A DNA stretch of 64,000 nt from Lachnospiraceae bacterium (GCA_015056865.1 SVFM01000013.1:1-64000); one strand, 5' to 3'; positions 1 to 8,994 are shown, counted from the stretch's first letter. Notes: generated by a model not told the origin, from the letters alone. A program made the numbers and translations.

Positions 1-117
<117 letters not shown>

Positions 118-299
118 TGTTCTCCCGGTCAATATGCTCTCTGGCATTTGTCCGTTGATTTACCTGCATCAATTGCTTGATACTTTGGTTTGTTTTGTTC
201 TGAATCATTCTAAAAGAATTTCATTCTTAAGAATTTTCAGGGTTGCATTGCTGTTTATTTGTCAAGGTACTCTGCTGACCTCTCGGCCGCAACTCGTTC

Positions 300-328
300 A
301 TCATATCACGTTGCTTGACCTTTGTCAA
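300..328 (-). promoter_or_regulatory. rRNA operon promoter P2 (sigma-A)
   Basis: On the minus strand TTGACA (323-328), a 17-base spacer and TATGAT (300-305) form a near-perfect sigma-A promoter about 180 bases upstream of the 16S 5' end. It is the proximal member of a tandem pair. The leader between it and 16S (about 118-293) holds no gene. Confidence 0.85.
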
Positions 329-382
329 CAGGTTTTTTAAATATTTTTTCACCGCTCTTGTTCTTTTGCGCGGTGGAATTTC

Positions 383-411
383 ATAATATCATTAGTTTAT
401 CCAATTGTCAA
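383..411 (-). promoter_or_regulatory. rRNA operon promoter P1 (sigma-A)
   Basis: On the minus strand TTGACA (406-411), a 17-base spacer and TATTAT (383-388) form a second strong promoter 83 bases upstream of P2. Tandem promoters are usual for Firmicute rRNA operons. It lies just past the stop codon of the PHP gene. Confidence 0.85.
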
Positions 412-456
412 CCACTTTCTTATGCATTATAAAATTATTTTTCTTATAACCGCTTC

Positions 457-1278
457 CTACAAAGCAACCGCTTTAAACCCTTCCTTTGTTAAAATGTATT
501 TTTCCTTAAATCCACAGTGTCTCAGAAGATTTTCCGCATCTTCCAATCCGCAATCAAGCAATCTGCCATCATGGCAATCAGACGTAACGATCGCTCCGAA
601 TCCCTGTCTTTTAAATTCTTTCAACAAAGTGATGGATGGGTAAGGTGTTTTTCGATATCCCCTCGCTATGGCACCTGTATTTACTTCAAAGAAAGGGATT
701 TTTCCTTTCAGGGCCTGCATGGCCTCCAGAGCCCAACCCAAATATTCTTTGGACTGTTCATCAAAAAAAGCAATTGTATCCAGATTTTTTGTGATCAGAT
801 CAAAGTGCCCAATAATATCAAAATCTCCGTACCGTGGCAGCATGGCTACCTCTTCATAATATTTTTTAGCAAATTTCATGCCATCACCGCCAAATTGCTC
901 ACAAATCAGTTCTTGGACTCCTTTTGCCATACGGTCAAACCCAAAATAGGCATCACCTATCTTCATATAATGTACCGAACCTATGAGATAATCGTACCCG
1001 GACAGTTCCACGCCGGAATACATATCAACCTCCAATCCTAAATAAATGGATAATTGGTCCTCATATTGCTTTTTCAGAAGATTGATTTCTTTCTTATACT
1101 CCTGGGTACTTTCCGGTGTTACTTTCGAGTATGGTGAGTAGGACATATAAGAGTGGCCTGAAAACCCCAGTGAATCAAACCCTTTTTCTATGGCATACTT
1201 TACCATAGTTTCAGGACTATCCTTTCCGTCACAATAACTCGTATGCGTATGTAAATTCTGTAGCATCTTTCTCTTCAT
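457..1278 (-). CDS. PHP-domain phosphatase, HisJ (histidinol-phosphatase) family
   Basis: A PHP-fold metal-dependent phosphoesterase of about 273 residues. The N-terminal metal motif HTHTSYCDGKD is followed by SGHS, GLEVDMY, IGSVHYM, GHFDLITK and the C-terminal TSDCHDG, in the order typical of HisJ-type histidinol-phosphatases, which remove phosphate from L-histidinol phosphate in histidine synthesis. No his gene is adjacent, so the substrate is inferred from family only. The frame is open to 1353, but the earlier ATGs would run into the tRNA-Ser terminator. The ATG at 1278 follows an AAAGGA site and is preferred; 1266 is also possible. The gene lies between tRNA-Ser and the rRNA promoters, all on the minus strand. 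Confidence 0.85.
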   Translation of the reverse strand: MKRKMLQNLHTHTSYCDGKDSPETMVKYAIEKGFDSLGFSGHSYMSYSPYSKVTPESTQEYKKEINLLKKQYEDQLSIYLGLEVDMYSGVELSGYDYLIGSVHYMKIGDAYFGFDRMAKGVQELICEQFGGDGMKFAKKYYEEVAMLPRYGDFDIIGHFDLITKNLDTIAFFDEQSKEYLGWALEAMQALKGKIPFFEVNTGAIARGYRKTPYPSITLLKEFKRQGFGAIVTSDCHDGRLLDCGLEDAENLLRHCGFKEKYILTKEGFKAVAL

Positions 1279-1339
1279 CTCATCCGTTTCCTTTTTCGTG
1301 AAGCGAAACTCTCCCCCTGTGAAGTTCATTCTGTAGATA

Positions 1340-1373
1340 ATAAAAACCGGCAAGATTCCTTCGAACCTTGCCG
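1340..1373 (-). terminator. Rho-independent terminator after tRNA-Ser
   Basis: On the minus strand a CGGCAAG/CTTGCCG stem (1348-1354 with 1367-1373) is followed by GGTTTTTATT. It lies 9 bases after the tRNA-Ser 3' end. Confidence 0.8.
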
Positions 1374-1381
1374 ATCATGAA

Positions 1382-1469
1382 CGGAGAAAGAGGGATTTGA
1401 ACCCTCGCGCCGGTTGCCCGACCTACACCCTTAGCAGGGGCGCCTCTTCGGCCTCTTGAGTATTTCTCC
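1382..1469 (-). tRNA. tRNA-Ser (GCU anticodon)
   Basis: A class II tRNA of 88 nt with a long variable arm. The acceptor stem GGAGAAA/TTTCTCC closes, the anticodon loop CTGCTAA gives GCU, and the T-loop GGTTCAAATCC is intact. CCA is not encoded. It has its own consensus promoter at 1532-1560 and a terminator at 1340-1373. Confidence 0.95.
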
Positions 1470-1531
1470 ATAATCCGAACAACACCTCTGTCAATATGCT
1501 GTTTTCACGCCTCTTTCGTGACGCAAAAGTT

Positions 1532-1560
1532 ATTATACATAGGAAACCCGCGTTTGTCAA
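1532..1560 (-). promoter_or_regulatory. tRNA-Ser promoter
   Basis: Minus strand TTGACA (1555-1560), a 17-base spacer and TATAAT (1532-1537): a perfect sigma-A consensus 63 bases upstream of tRNA-Ser. Confidence 0.9.
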
Positions 1561-1660
1561 TCCCTTTTTCTGATTTCCCTATATAAACTATGAATACAAA
1601 ATTTTTCTAGTCAATTTGAAAAACCTGTGCTAATATTGGTATGTTAAAGCAATCATAAAG

Positions 1661-1832
1661 TGAAGGCCTCGGGGTCAGGGCTATGCCGCTGCACGGGATA
1701 CGCTCTCGCTCCGTGAAAAATCGCAGCGGTACTATAATTTTTTCTGCGCCAAATGGCTTGAAAAAACCAAGTGCCGGCGTTTTTCAAGGATCCCGTGCAG
1801 CGGCATAGCCCTGACCCCGGAGCCTTTACTTC
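1661..1832. repeat. Long hairpin element, copy A
   Basis: An almost fully self-complementary block of about 172 bp. The outer arms pair perfectly over 29 bp (1670-1698 with 1791-1819), with an imperfect extension outward. Further in, TGAAAAA (1714-1720) pairs with TTTTTCA (1780-1786). The core words GCTCTCGCTCCGTGAAA, AGCGG, CCAAGTGCCG and TTTCAAGG recur in copy B (38733-38916), whose arms have a different sequence. It lies between divergent tRNA-Ser and ddh, ending 38 bp before the ddh start. It is non-coding: either a structured RNA or leader, or an insertion element with locus-specific arms. Confidence 0.8.
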
Positions 1833-1870
1833 AAACTTGCTTATTATATAGTAAATAAAGGAGGCTCTCT

Positions 1871-2857
1871 ATGAGTATACGTATCGGTATCATGGGCTAC
1901 GGCAATTTAGGCCGCGGCATAGAATGTGCAGTAAAACAAAACAACGATTTAGAGCTGGTGGCAGTTTTTACCCGTCGTCCCCCCGAGACGGTTTCTGTCC
2001 TGACACAAGGTGTAAAAGTATATCATGTCGACGAGGTAATGCAGCACAAGGATGAAATAGATGTTATGATCCTCTGCGGCGGAAGTGCAACCGATTTGCC
2101 GGCACAGACACCGGAATATGCACGGCATTTCCATGTGGTAGACAGCTTTGATACCCACGCACGCATCCCCGAACATTTTGCCGCTGTTGACAGCAGTGCT
2201 TCGCAGAGCGGCCACGTGGCTGTTATTTCCTGTGGCTGGGATCCGGGCATGTTTTCACTGAATCGCCTTTATGCCGGCACCATCCTTCCCGACGGCAAGG
2301 ATTATACCTTCTGGGGTAAGGGCGTGAGCCAGGGACATTCCGATGCCATCCGTCGTGTAGAGGGCGTTGTGGATGGCAAACAGTACACCATTCCTATTGA
2401 CGAAGCTTTGGAAGCGGTGCGCAGCGGCAAAAATCCCGAACTCACCACCCGGCAAAAACATTTGCGTGAGTGTTTTGTTGTTCCGGCAGAAGGTGCGGAT
2501 CTGGCCAAGATTGAGCAGGACATCAAAACTATGCCAAACTACTTCGCGGACTACGACACTATCGTGCATTTTATTACGAAAGAGGAACTGGTACGTGACC
2601 ACAGCGGTATTCCCCATGGCGGATTTGTAATTCGCTCCGGCAAAACCGGCTGGGAGGGCGAAAACTCTCATATTATCGAATACAGCCTGAAACTGGATTC
2701 CAATCCGGAGTTTACCGCCAGTGTAATCGTTGCCTACGCCCGAGCCGCTTATCGTCTGGGTCAGGAAGGGACTAAGGGTTGCAAAACCGTCTTCGATATT
2801 GCACCGGCATATTTAAGTCCTCTTTCCGGTGATGAACTACGGGCCCATTTGTTATAA
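1871..2857 (+). CDS. ddh: meso-diaminopimelate D-dehydrogenase
   Basis: A 328-residue NADP-dependent enzyme (EC 1.4.1.16) catalysing the one-step reductive amination of tetrahydrodipicolinate to meso-diaminopimelate, for lysine and peptidoglycan synthesis. The N-terminal Rossmann motif GIMGYGNLGRG, the SFDTHARIPEHF and CGWDPGMFSLNRLY stretches and the HGGFVIRSGKTG segment match this family along its full usual length. The ATG follows AAAGGAGG by a normal spacing. The gene stands alone: the hairpin element is upstream and a terminator downstream, so it is probably monocistronic. The cytoplasmic role is inferred from family. Confidence 0.95.
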   Translation: MSIRIGIMGYGNLGRGIECAVKQNNDLELVAVFTRRPPETVSVLTQGVKVYHVDEVMQHKDEIDVMILCGGSATDLPAQTPEYARHFHVVDSFDTHARIPEHFAAVDSSASQSGHVAVISCGWDPGMFSLNRLYAGTILPDGKDYTFWGKGVSQGHSDAIRRVEGVVDGKQYTIPIDEALEAVRSGKNPELTTRQKHLRECFVVPAEGADLAKIEQDIKTMPNYFADYDTIVHFITKEELVRDHSGIPHGGFVIRSGKTGWEGENSHIIEYSLKLDSNPEFTASVIVAYARAAYRLGQEGTKGCKTVFDIAPAYLSPLSGDELRAHLL

Positions 2858-2861
2858 GATC

Positions 2862-2896
2862 AAAAATGCTGCCGCACCATGCGACAGCATTTTATT
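2862..2896 (+). terminator. Rho-independent terminator of ddh
   Basis: AATGCTGCCGCA/TGCGACAGCATT hairpin with one mismatch, followed by TTTATT, directly after the ddh stop. Confidence 0.8.
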
Positions 2897-2987
2897 CTAA
2901 CATAAACAAGAAGAAATTGTCCCCCTCCAATTCATTCTTCAATTTAGTATAATATTTTAAGAAAATTATAGGAGAATGTGAATCCTT

Positions 2988-5321
2988 ATGAATATCGAAG
3001 AGATACTTGCAGAATATGATTCCATGTTCGGTACCAAAAGCCTAAATGAGATCGAAGCTTATCTTTTGCAAAAAATTGAACTTGCAAAGGCCCGGTCCCG
3101 GATAGATATTGTGATTACTCTGCTGAATGAAATCATCGGCTTTTACAGAGACACAACACAAAAAGAAAAATCCCTTTCTCACTGTGCTGAGTTAAAGGAT
3201 ATCATGATCTCTCTACAAATGGAAGAAACTATAGAATATGCCACTTCCATGCTTAATATTGCCAATGCATACAGAGCCTTCGGAAAGTTCCAAGAGGGTC
3301 TGGACGCTTTTTCCTGCGTGAAAGCGATTTATGAGAAACAATTATCCCAAAATGATTTTCGCTTTGCAAGCCTGTACAACAATTGGAGTCTTTTGTATCA
3401 GGAGATGCAGGACTTCGAGCATGCCAGAGAAATGTTGCTGCAAGCTCTTTCCATTGTAGACTCCTACGAAGATGCCCTGATCCCCCAGGCCACCACCAGG
3501 AGCAACCTGGCCGCTACTCTATTGCAGCTGGGCACCCGGGAAGCCTACGAGGAAGCCATACAATACTTGCAGGAAGCTCTTTTGATCCATGAAAAGGACG
3601 GCGGTGGAGACTTCCACTACGGCGCCGCTCTGGTGACCATGGGAGATGCCTACTGTTACAAAGAAGATTTTGGCAAAGCGTCAGAATATTATGCGGCCGG
3701 CCTTCGAGAAATAGAAAAGCACGTAGGAAAGACCGACAACTACGCAAGGGTTTTGGGAAAATATCATTACGCAAAACAAAAATCCGGCTCCAACCTGGCA
3801 CGCAGCAAGGAATTTTATGAAAAATACGGCAAAGAAATGATCTCATCCCTATTTCCGGAGTATCAGAGCCGTATTGCCACCGGTATGGTAGGGGAAGGTT
3901 CCGATTGCTTTGGGTTTGATGATCCCATATCCACAGATCACGATTACGAAATCGGCTTTTGCCTTTGGCTCACCCAGGAGGATTACCAGCAGATCGGAGA
4001 ACAGCTTCAGGCGGCTTACGATACATTGACAGCTGATTTTATACAACCCAGTTCCAACAATCCTTTTATTGCCCGGCGTCGTGGTGTCTTTTCCATCAAT
4101 GATTTTTACAACCAGCTGCTGGGCACCGCTCAAAATTACGAAGGAAACTTTACTCTTGATTACGAGACTCTGACCGAATCCGCTCTGGCCACCGCCACAA
4201 ACGGCTTAGTCTTTCAGGATGATCTGGGCATCTTTTCTGCTGTCAGAAAAAAACTGCTGGAACATTATCCCAAGGACGTGTTCCGAAAACGGCTGGCTGC
4301 TTGCCTGCATGATTTTTCTCAATATGCCCAGAGCAACTACGCCCGGATGATGGCACGTAAAGATTATCTGACTGCCGGTCTTTGCATCGGAAAGGGCATA
4401 GAGGCTTCTATGGATTTGATGTATTTACTGGCCAGAAAATATGCACCTTATTATAAATGGAAAAGAAAAGGTCTGGAAGGCAATTCTCTTGCAGACCTTG
4501 TGCTCCCCCTGCTGCAACAGATCGGAGATCTGCCCTGCCAGAAAACGGCTTGGGAGGATGTGCATTACAGCTCCTCTTCCATCAACCGTCAGGACCGGGT
4601 GGTACAGTTATTCGAAGAGGTTGCTGGACTGCTTCTGGCCGAACTGAAACGTCAGAAACTTGTCCACGGGGAGGATGTTTTTTTGGAACGCTACGTGAAC
4701 CAGATTTTGGAGGATGAAAGCTTGAACCTTGTGGATAAAATAATCCGGTTGGAATGGAAACAATTTGATAAAGTAAAAAACGAAGGGGGCCGGGCAGACT
4801 GCCAGGATGATTTTGGCACCTTTTCCATTATGAGAAAGAGCCAGTATCTAACCTGGCCCGAAGAACTTTTGGCTAGCTTTTATCAGGACCTGTTGACCGC
4901 GGAAAGCAAGGGCTGGAACTTGATCACAGAGAAATATGCCCGCATGATGCAATCCACCTGTCCCGAAAAATACGCCCGGTTGGAGCCTGATCTGCCGCCT
5001 ATCAGTAAAGAAAGACTGGTTATTCAGGAGGAAATTATAGGCATTCAAATTCAATGGATGGAGGACTTCGCCAAAGCGTATCCCAAAATAGCCGGTAACG
5101 CCAGAAGCATCCGTACCCGGGAAGACTCCGCGTACAATACCTCCTATGAAACCTACCTGCGGGGTGAACTTGGCACTTACTCGGAGGAAACCCTTATCCT
5201 GTACGGCAGATTTATCGTAGGATTACTGCAAGAAGGCCGCAATCTGGCTTACTTGATCATGGACAACACAGCCCGGCTGTACGGGTATGAATCTGTTTCA
5301 GATGCGGAGGAAAGCTTATGA
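2988..5321 (+). CDS. TPR-DUF4037 protein, predicted nucleotidyltransferase
   Basis: A 777-residue soluble protein. The first ~290 residues are helical repeats of TPR type (for example ATSMLNIANAYRAFGKFQEG and the repeated LLQALS/YLQEALLIHE units). From about residue 302 follows EGSDCFGFDDPISTDHDYEIG, a GS...DxD pattern like that of nucleotidyltransferase-fold enzymes and characteristic of DUF4037. The remaining ~450 residues are mostly helical with no further motif that I recognise. No substrate is known for the family. The stop overlaps the start of the next gene (ATGA), so the two are translationally coupled. A TATAAT box near 2951 lacks a good -35. No secretion signal. Confidence 0.8.
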   Translation: MNIEEILAEYDSMFGTKSLNEIEAYLLQKIELAKARSRIDIVITLLNEIIGFYRDTTQKEKSLSHCAELKDIMISLQMEETIEYATSMLNIANAYRAFGKFQEGLDAFSCVKAIYEKQLSQNDFRFASLYNNWSLLYQEMQDFEHAREMLLQALSIVDSYEDALIPQATTRSNLAATLLQLGTREAYEEAIQYLQEALLIHEKDGGGDFHYGAALVTMGDAYCYKEDFGKASEYYAAGLREIEKHVGKTDNYARVLGKYHYAKQKSGSNLARSKEFYEKYGKEMISSLFPEYQSRIATGMVGEGSDCFGFDDPISTDHDYEIGFCLWLTQEDYQQIGEQLQAAYDTLTADFIQPSSNNPFIARRRGVFSINDFYNQLLGTAQNYEGNFTLDYETLTESALATATNGLVFQDDLGIFSAVRKKLLEHYPKDVFRKRLAACLHDFSQYAQSNYARMMARKDYLTAGLCIGKGIEASMDLMYLLARKYAPYYKWKRKGLEGNSLADLVLPLLQQIGDLPCQKTAWEDVHYSSSSINRQDRVVQLFEEVAGLLLAELKRQKLVHGEDVFLERYVNQILEDESLNLVDKIIRLEWKQFDKVKNEGGRADCQDDFGTFSIMRKSQYLTWPEELLASFYQDLLTAESKGWNLITEKYARMMQSTCPEKYARLEPDLPPISKERLVIQEEIIGIQIQWMEDFAKAYPKIAGNARSIRTREDSAYNTSYETYLRGELGTYSEETLILYGRFIVGLLQEGRNLAYLIMDNTARLYGYESVSDAEESL

Positions 5322-6223
5322 ATGCGAATTCCATGTGTATCTCCTGTTTTATAGAAAAACAAGAGAAAAAAATCCGGCCTTTTCCTGACGAGGCCCAAAA
5401 ATCTCAATATATGCACCTGGTGCTAGAGTTACTATATCAATACGGCCAAACCGAATCCGCCCCTCAGATTGCGGAGAGAATCGATAGATTATATCAAAAC
5501 TTTTGGGGGCAGGCAGAAGACTACACTCTGATCAAGCGGCGATACAACCAGCTATTGCTGAATATAGAAAATAATATTCGAAATAGGATAGAACAGTCCG
5601 AAGATGTGATCAAAGAATGCATTAAATACGTGTGCGCTGCCAACTACATTGATTTTGGCGCTGTGGACAATGTGAATGAAAGCACCTTTGAACTGTTGTT
5701 GGAAAAAGCCGCCGGCGAAAACATCTCCCCGGAAGAATACCGTGCCTTCCGAAGCGATCTGGAAGAAGCCCGCACATTGGTCTATCTTACCGATAATTGC
5801 GGTGAGATCGTCCTGGACAAACTTTTCATACAATTCCTGAAAGAGATGTATCCCAATCTCCGGATCACAGCCATTGTCCGGGGAGAAAATACTATAAATG
5901 ACGCCACTTTGGAGGACGCCAGAGAAGTTGGCTTGACAGATATTGTTCCCTGTATAGGTAACGGCACCGCCATTCCCGGCACAGTGATCAGCAAAATCAG
6001 TCCCCAGGCAAGGGAGGCTCTCTTAACAGCCGATATGATCCTTTCCAAGGGACAGGGCAATTTTGAAAGCTTGTTCGGCGAGGGCCTGAATCCCTATTAT
6101 CTATTCTTGTGCAAATGCGAGTTGTTCGTTCACAGATTTGGCCTAAAGCTGTATTCCTCTGTATTCGGAAGAGAGGAACGTATTTGTCTGACTCAGGCTC
6201 ACCATATCACAGATTTAAAATAA
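5318..6223 (+). CDS. DUF89/ARMT1-like damage-control phosphatase
   Basis: A 301-residue member of the DUF89 family, metal-dependent phosphatases proposed to hydrolyse damaged or surplus phosphometabolites. Family marks seen: an N-terminal MCISCF Cys pair, YLTDNCGEIVLD (metal-binding Asp-Asn) at about 150, VRGENTINDATLEDA, and LSKGQGNFESL near 250, in the expected order. It is coupled by a 4-base ATGA overlap to the TPR-DUF4037 gene, suggesting a shared pathway or a substrate made by that protein. The actual substrate is unknown. Confidence 0.85.
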   Translation: MNANSMCISCFIEKQEKKIRPFPDEAQKSQYMHLVLELLYQYGQTESAPQIAERIDRLYQNFWGQAEDYTLIKRRYNQLLLNIENNIRNRIEQSEDVIKECIKYVCAANYIDFGAVDNVNESTFELLLEKAAGENISPEEYRAFRSDLEEARTLVYLTDNCGEIVLDKLFIQFLKEMYPNLRITAIVRGENTINDATLEDAREVGLTDIVPCIGNGTAIPGTVISKISPQAREALLTADMILSKGQGNFESLFGEGLNPYYLFLCKCELFVHRFGLKLYSSVFGREERICLTQAHHITDLK

Positions 6224-6248
6224 TCAAAAAATCCCCTTGCGTAAGGTA

Positions 6249-6279
6249 TTGCTTGTGACGCTGCGTCATGTTGTAGAAT
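6249..6279 (+). promoter_or_regulatory. MerR-type promoter and operator
   Basis: TTGCTT (6249-6254) and TAGAAT (6274-6279) are separated by 19 bases instead of 17. The dyad TGACGC-T-GCGTCA (6256-6268) is centred in the spacer. This over-long spacer with an internal palindrome is the known layout of promoters activated by MerR proteins. It sits 25 bases before the merR-like start, so autoregulation is expected. Confidence 0.85.
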
Positions 6280-6303
6280 GGGCACCATAAGGAGGTGAAA
6301 GCT

Positions 6304-7041
6304 ATGTCAAAATACACAACGGGAGAAATTGCCAAGCTTTGCAACGTGTCCGTCAGAACAGTACAATATTATGATTCCAGAAATATTCTCGTCCCCAGCG
6401 AACTATCAGAAGGCGGCCGGCGACTGTATTCGGAGGACGATTTGAAGCGTATGCAAATTATCTGCTTTCTGCGTGAAGCGGGAGTACCCATCAACAGCAT
6501 TGGCAAGTTGTTTGCCGAGGAACATCCGGAAAAGATCATTTCCATTCTGCTGGATCAGCAGGAGCAGACACTTCGGGAAGAAATAGCCGAGGGGCAGAAG
6601 AAACTCAGTATCATAGAGGCGATCAAACGGGAACTGAAGGAGCTTGAAAATTTTTCCGTTGAATCTATCGGTGATATAGCGTATGTAATGAAAAACAAAA
6701 ATGAATTAAAGAAAATGCGTTGGCTCATGGTGCTTACGGGTATTCCCGTGACCGCACTGCAATGGGTATCCATTGTTTTATGGATCACAAACGGCCTTTG
6801 GTGGCTCTTTGCCGTTTGGGCGTGCATTGCGATTCCGTGGGGAATTCTCATATCAATCTATTACTTTAAGCACGTTGCCTATATCTGCCCCGAATGTCAC
6901 GAGGTTTTTAGACCACGTTTCAAGGAAACGTTTTGGGCGTACCACACGCCAAAAATGCGCCGTCTGACTTGTCCCAAGTGTGGCCATAAGGGATTGTGCG
7001 TTGAAGTGTATGCAGGCAAGGAGGACAAAAACAATGGATAA
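6304..7041 (+). CDS. MerR-family regulator with membrane and zinc-ribbon C-terminus
   Basis: 245 residues. Residues 1-70 are a MerR winged helix (YTTGEIAKLCNVSVRTVQYYD, then GRRLYSEDDLKRMQIICFLR). A coiled coil follows (about 85-125). Unusually, the C-terminus then has two hydrophobic segments (about 139-189) and a CPEC...CPKC zinc-ribbon-like module (about 194-225), so the regulator is probably membrane-anchored. The ATG at 6304 follows AAGGAGG; an upstream GTG at 6295 lies within that site. It heads an operon with a small membrane protein and an ABC exporter, and a MerR-type operator precedes it. Inference: it senses a membrane-active compound and induces the pump. Confidence 0.85.
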   Translation: MSKYTTGEIAKLCNVSVRTVQYYDSRNILVPSELSEGGRRLYSEDDLKRMQIICFLREAGVPINSIGKLFAEEHPEKIISILLDQQEQTLREEIAEGQKKLSIIEAIKRELKELENFSVESIGDIAYVMKNKNELKKMRWLMVLTGIPVTALQWVSIVLWITNGLWWLFAVWACIAIPWGILISIYYFKHVAYICPECHEVFRPRFKETFWAYHTPKMRRLTCPKCGHKGLCVEVYAGKEDKNNG

Positions 7042-7237
7042 GATTATGGAATTTCTTCCCTTTGTGATTCCGCTTGTCATTGCGGAATTTATTCTGCTGG
7101 GTTATACCTTGTACCACATTCTGACCCACAGCACTTATAAGCGCGGAAACCGTACTTTGTGGCTGATTATCACAATCGTGCTGATGAACTTTGTGGGGCC
7201 CATCCTTTACTTCCTGCTCGGCAGGGAGGATGTGTAA
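7034..7237 (+). CDS. Small PLDc_N-type membrane protein
   Basis: 67 residues with two membrane helices (about 8-27 and 42-61) ending in GPILYFLLGRED, the signature of PLDc N-terminal domain (PLDc_N) proteins often found as short accessory genes beside ABC transporters. The ATG overlaps the merR end by 8 bases and is preceded by AAGGAGG. The stop overlaps the next start (TAATG). The role is unknown; probably an accessory membrane subunit or immunity protein. Confidence 0.8.
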   Translation: MDKIMEFLPFVIPLVIAEFILLGYTLYHILTHSTYKRGNRTLWLIITIVLMNFVGPILYFLLGREDV

Positions 7238-8136
7238 TGGATATGCTGCACATCACCGATTTGCACAAGCGCTTTGGCGACAAGAAGGTTTTGTGTGGGT
7301 TAAATCTTTTCGTGCCGGAGCATAGCATATTCGGATTTATCGGCAAAAACGGCTCAGGCAAAACAACGACGATGAAAACAATACTTGGCCTTTTGAAAGC
7401 GGATTCAGGCCAGATTGTTATCAATAACGAAAAGGTGGTCTACGGACAGACCTCTACTAACCGCTATATCGGCTATCTTCCTGATGTGCCGGAGTTTTAT
7501 TCATTTATGACTGCACCGGAATATCTGCGCTTCTGTGGTGAGATCACCGGAATGAAGAAAGCAGAACGTGCAAATCGTTGTAAGGAACTTTTGGAACTGG
7601 TGGGACTTGGTGATGAGCGCCACCGTATCAAAGGTTTTTCAAGAGGTATGAAGCAGAGATTAGGGATTGCGCAGGCTCTCATGAACAGACCCAAACTGCT
7701 CATCTGTGACGAACCCACTTCTGCCTTGGATCCTGTAGGACGGAAAGAAATATTGGATATTCTCTTATCTGTAAGAGAACAGACCACAGTTTTATTATCC
7801 ACTCATATCCTTTCAGATGTAGAGCGCATATGCACTGACGTAGCTTTTCTTGATAACGGCGTAGTAGGTATGCAAGGAAAACTTTCCGACATAAAAGCCA
7901 AATATCAAGGCGAAGAATATCAGGTAGAAACGAAAAACGCTGCAGACAGGCTCATTCTTCAACAGGCTTTTCCCAAAATGATGCAAATCAGCAGAAATCA
8001 ACTTGCATTTTACGAAAGTGATCACGCCTTATTTGATATACTGCACTTTATAACAGACAGGCGTATCGCCCTTTTGAAATTGGAACGAGTAGAGCCGACT
8101 TTGGAGTCTTTGTTTATGGAGGTGACCTGGAAATGA
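7237..8136 (+). CDS. ABC transporter ATP-binding protein
   Basis: 299 residues, the ATPase of an ABC-2 type exporter. Walker A GKNGSGKTT is near residue 30, the signature FSRGMKQRLG near 130 and Walker B LLICDEPTSALDP near 155, followed by the switch His in LLSTHILSD. A C-terminal extension of about 90 residues is typical of drug/bacteriocin-type ABC-2 ATPases. The frame is open further upstream, but the TAATG junction after the small membrane gene fixes the likely start at 7237. It pairs with the permease at 8133. Confidence 0.9.
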   Translation: MDMLHITDLHKRFGDKKVLCGLNLFVPEHSIFGFIGKNGSGKTTTMKTILGLLKADSGQIVINNEKVVYGQTSTNRYIGYLPDVPEFYSFMTAPEYLRFCGEITGMKKAERANRCKELLELVGLGDERHRIKGFSRGMKQRLGIAQALMNRPKLLICDEPTSALDPVGRKEILDILLSVREQTTVLLSTHILSDVERICTDVAFLDNGVVGMQGKLSDIKAKYQGEEYQVETKNAADRLILQQAFPKMMQISRNQLAFYESDHALFDILHFITDRRIALLKLERVEPTLESLFMEVTWK

Positions 8137-8903
8137 AATCCTTGCTTGCCTTTACCAAAAAAGAAACGATAGAGCAGCTTCGCTCAGGTAGATTAATGAT
8201 TATCGGGATACTGTTTGTCTTGCTGGGCATTATGAACCCCGCTGTTGCAAAACTAACGCCTTGGCTTCTTGCGGTCCTGGCCGACTCGCTGGCAGAAAGC
8301 GGTATGACCGTAACCCACGCAACTGTAAGCGCAATGGATTCCTGGGTACAGTTCTATAAAAATATACCGCTTGGGCTGATTGCCTTCATTTTGCTCCAAA
8401 GCAGTATCTTCACCAAGGAATATGGTTCGGGCACGTTGGTGCTGTCGTTAACCAAAGGACTTGAACGCTATAAGGTAATTGTTTCCAAAACCACTTTGCT
8501 TACGGTTCTCTGGACTGTTTGCTATTGGGTATGTTTTGGAATCACATACGCCTACAACACATATTTCTGGGATAATTCGATAGCGCAAAACTTGGTCTTT
8601 TCCACAGTATGCTGGTGGCTGTTCGGTGTGTGGGTGATCGCGTTGATGATCTTGTTTTCAACTGTTTCCACATCCAACACAGGTGTACTTGCCGGAACGG
8701 GCGTGGTAGTCTTTGCATCTTACCTGCTCGGCATTTTCCCGAAATTAAGGGAGTATTTGCCCACATTATTGGCCGACGGAAATTCCCTTATTTATGGTAC
8801 ATCGGAAGCAAAAACATACGTTACAGCTATTATAATTACGGCGGTTGAAAGTATAATATGCTTTGCCATAAGCATACCTGTGTTCAACAAAAAGCAACTG
8901 TAG
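8133..8903 (+). CDS. ABC-2 type transporter permease
   Basis: 256 residues with about six membrane helices. It starts inside the end of the ATPase gene (ATGA overlap), so the two are coupled. The N-terminus MKSLLAFTKKETIEQLRSG is a cytoplasmic lead typical of ABC-2 permeases, and the FTKEYGSGTLVLSLTKGL segment before the third helix is the family's coupling region. The substrate is unknown; the MerR control suggests a toxic compound. No clear terminator is visible before the convergent tRNA genes. Confidence 0.85.
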   Translation: MKSLLAFTKKETIEQLRSGRLMIIGILFVLLGIMNPAVAKLTPWLLAVLADSLAESGMTVTHATVSAMDSWVQFYKNIPLGLIAFILLQSSIFTKEYGSGTLVLSLTKGLERYKVIVSKTTLLTVLWTVCYWVCFGITYAYNTYFWDNSIAQNLVFSTVCWWLFGVWVIALMILFSTVSTSNTGVLAGTGVVVFASYLLGIFPKLREYLPTLLADGNSLIYGTSEAKTYVTAIIITAVESIICFAISIPVFNKKQL

Positions 8904-8923
8904 GGTTCATTGCGAACAAAAAA

Positions 8924-8994
8924 AGCGGGTGATGGGAATCGAACCCACATATCCAGCTTGGAAGGCTGGTGTTCTACCACTGAACTACACCCGC
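8924..8994 (-). tRNA. tRNA-Gly (UCC anticodon)
   Basis: 71 nt. Acceptor GCGGGTG/CACCCGC closes, the anticodon loop CTTCCAA gives UCC, and the T-arm GTGGGTTCGATTCCCAT is intact. No CCA is encoded. It is 30 bp downstream of tRNA-Phe, in the same transcript. Confidence 0.95.
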
